Below, piece after piece: positions 14,342 through 14,885 of a DNA stretch of 14,885 nucleotides. Both the position numbers and the translations under genes were made by a program. Position 1 is the stretch's first letter. The number at the start of each line of letters is the position of its first letter. The stretch lies in NCBI GenBank assembly GCA_019310865.1, contig JAFDDL010000027.1:1-14885 (forward strand), written 5' to 3'. This DNA comes from Deltaproteobacteria bacterium (lineage in GTDB: Bacteria; Desulfobacterota; Desulfobacteria; Desulfobacterales; JAFDDL01). Under the pieces are notes generated by a model. The model was not told where the DNA came from and did no database searches. It saw nothing but the letters and a program-made list of their open reading frames with translations.

Positions 14342-14885
14342 ATGTTACCACACGATCTGATTAAAAAAATCAAGCGAATTCATATTCGAAGCGGCCGCCT
14401 GGTGAATAACATGATGGCGGGGCAGTACCGGTCCGTGTTTCGGGGAAGCGGGATCGAATTCGAAGAGGTGCGCGAATACTGCCCGGGCGATGAGGTCAAG
14501 AGCATCGACTGGAAGGTCTCGGCGCGAATGGGACGACCCTACATCAAGCGCTATCGCGAGGAACGCGAACGGCTGGTGATGCTCCTGGTGGACATGAGCG
14601 CTTCGGGGGGATTTGGTACCACCGATGCCCTGAAAAAAGAGGTTGCCGTTGAAGCGGCCGCCATTCTGGCATTCAACGCCATTCGCAGCAACGATAGGGT
14701 GGGCGCCATCCTGTTTACGGACCAGGTTGAAAAATATATTCCACCCCAGAAGGGTGCTGCCCATGTCTGGCGGGTTATCAAGGAAATTTACACCTTTGAG
14801 CCGGTCCACCGGAAAACCGATATTGAATGCGCCATTCGGTATCTCGGCCGGGTTTGCCGGAAACGGTCCCTGTCGTTTCTGATTT
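14342..14885 (+). CDS. DUF58 / VWA-type protein, N-terminal part (runs off the window)
   Basis: Partner of MoxR. The 181 visible residues carry the DUF58 signature FRGSGIEFEEVREYCPGDE followed by IDWKVSAR (roughly 33-62), then the beginning of a von Willebrand A-like domain with the MIDAS-type D84-M-S-A-S88 in LLVDMSASGG. DUF58 proteins in moxR operons are thought to be MoxR substrates or adaptors. No signal peptide or N-terminal membrane helix is seen in this part. The ATG at 14342 has AGAGG 3 bases upstream and a stronger AGGAGGG 12 bases upstream. The 3' end lies outside the window. Confidence 0.9.
   Translation, partial: MLPHDLIKKIKRIHIRSGRLVNNMMAGQYRSVFRGSGIEFEEVREYCPGDEVKSIDWKVSARMGRPYIKRYREERERLVMLLVDMSASGGFGTTDALKKEVAVEAAAILAFNAIRSNDRVGAILFTDQVEKYIPPQKGAAHVWRVIKEIYTFEPVHRKTDIECAIRYLGRVCRKRSLSFLI

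Overview
The window reads as ordinary chromosomal DNA of a Gram-negative, probably anaerobic bacterium. Gene content (membrane plus periplasmic Fe-S electron-transfer proteins, a Tat-exported DUF362 protein, a rubrerythrin-like protein, MoxR/DUF58, a large secreted Fn3/repeat protein) and moderate GC suggest a sulfate-reducing Desulfobacterota (Desulfobacteraceae/Desulfosarcinaceae type). That placement is inferred from content only. I see no CRISPR array, IS element, phage gene, tRNA or rRNA.

Layout. Positions 1-1088 (minus strand): the 5' part of an acetolactate synthase large-subunit gene (ilvB), preceded by a 411-base leader. The leader holds a sigma70-type promoter and two consecutive, visibly duplicated transcription attenuators. 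Each attenuator encodes its own 26-residue isoleucine-rich leader peptide and ends in a GC-rich hairpin with a nine-U tract. Positions 1123-3677 (minus): hslO (Hsp33 redox chaperone) and putP (Na+/proline symporter). Positions 3902-5620 (plus): a small Cys-rich protein of unknown function and an exported SurA/PrsA-like PpiC peptidyl-prolyl isomerase, the latter preceded by a hairpin-rich leader. Positions 5612-6642 (minus): a translationally coupled pair, a rubrerythrin-like diiron protein and a zinc-ribbon Nudix hydrolase. Positions 6893-7564 (plus): a calcineurin-like phosphoesterase. Positions 7586-9433 (minus): a secreted Fn3 / three-repeat / C-terminal-repeat protein. Positions 9627-13034 (minus): a tight three-gene operon of Tat-exported DUF362 protein, a NapH-NapG-like six-cluster Fe-S fusion, and an SDR lacking the usual catalytic Tyr and Lys. 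Positions 13259-14885 (plus): a MoxR AAA+ ATPase and the start of a DUF58 protein.

The most striking signal is the tandem attenuator in front of ilvB. Both units keep the ribosome-stall codons, a G-rich segment complementary to the 5' arm of the terminator, and the terminator. The rest of the two leader peptides has diverged, which suggests both units are maintained. In series they should act as two checks on isoleucine supply before branched-chain amino-acid synthesis genes are transcribed. The second point of interest is the DUF362 / NapH-NapG fusion / SDR operon, a compact set that may link quinol or membrane electron flow to an unknown cell-envelope reaction.
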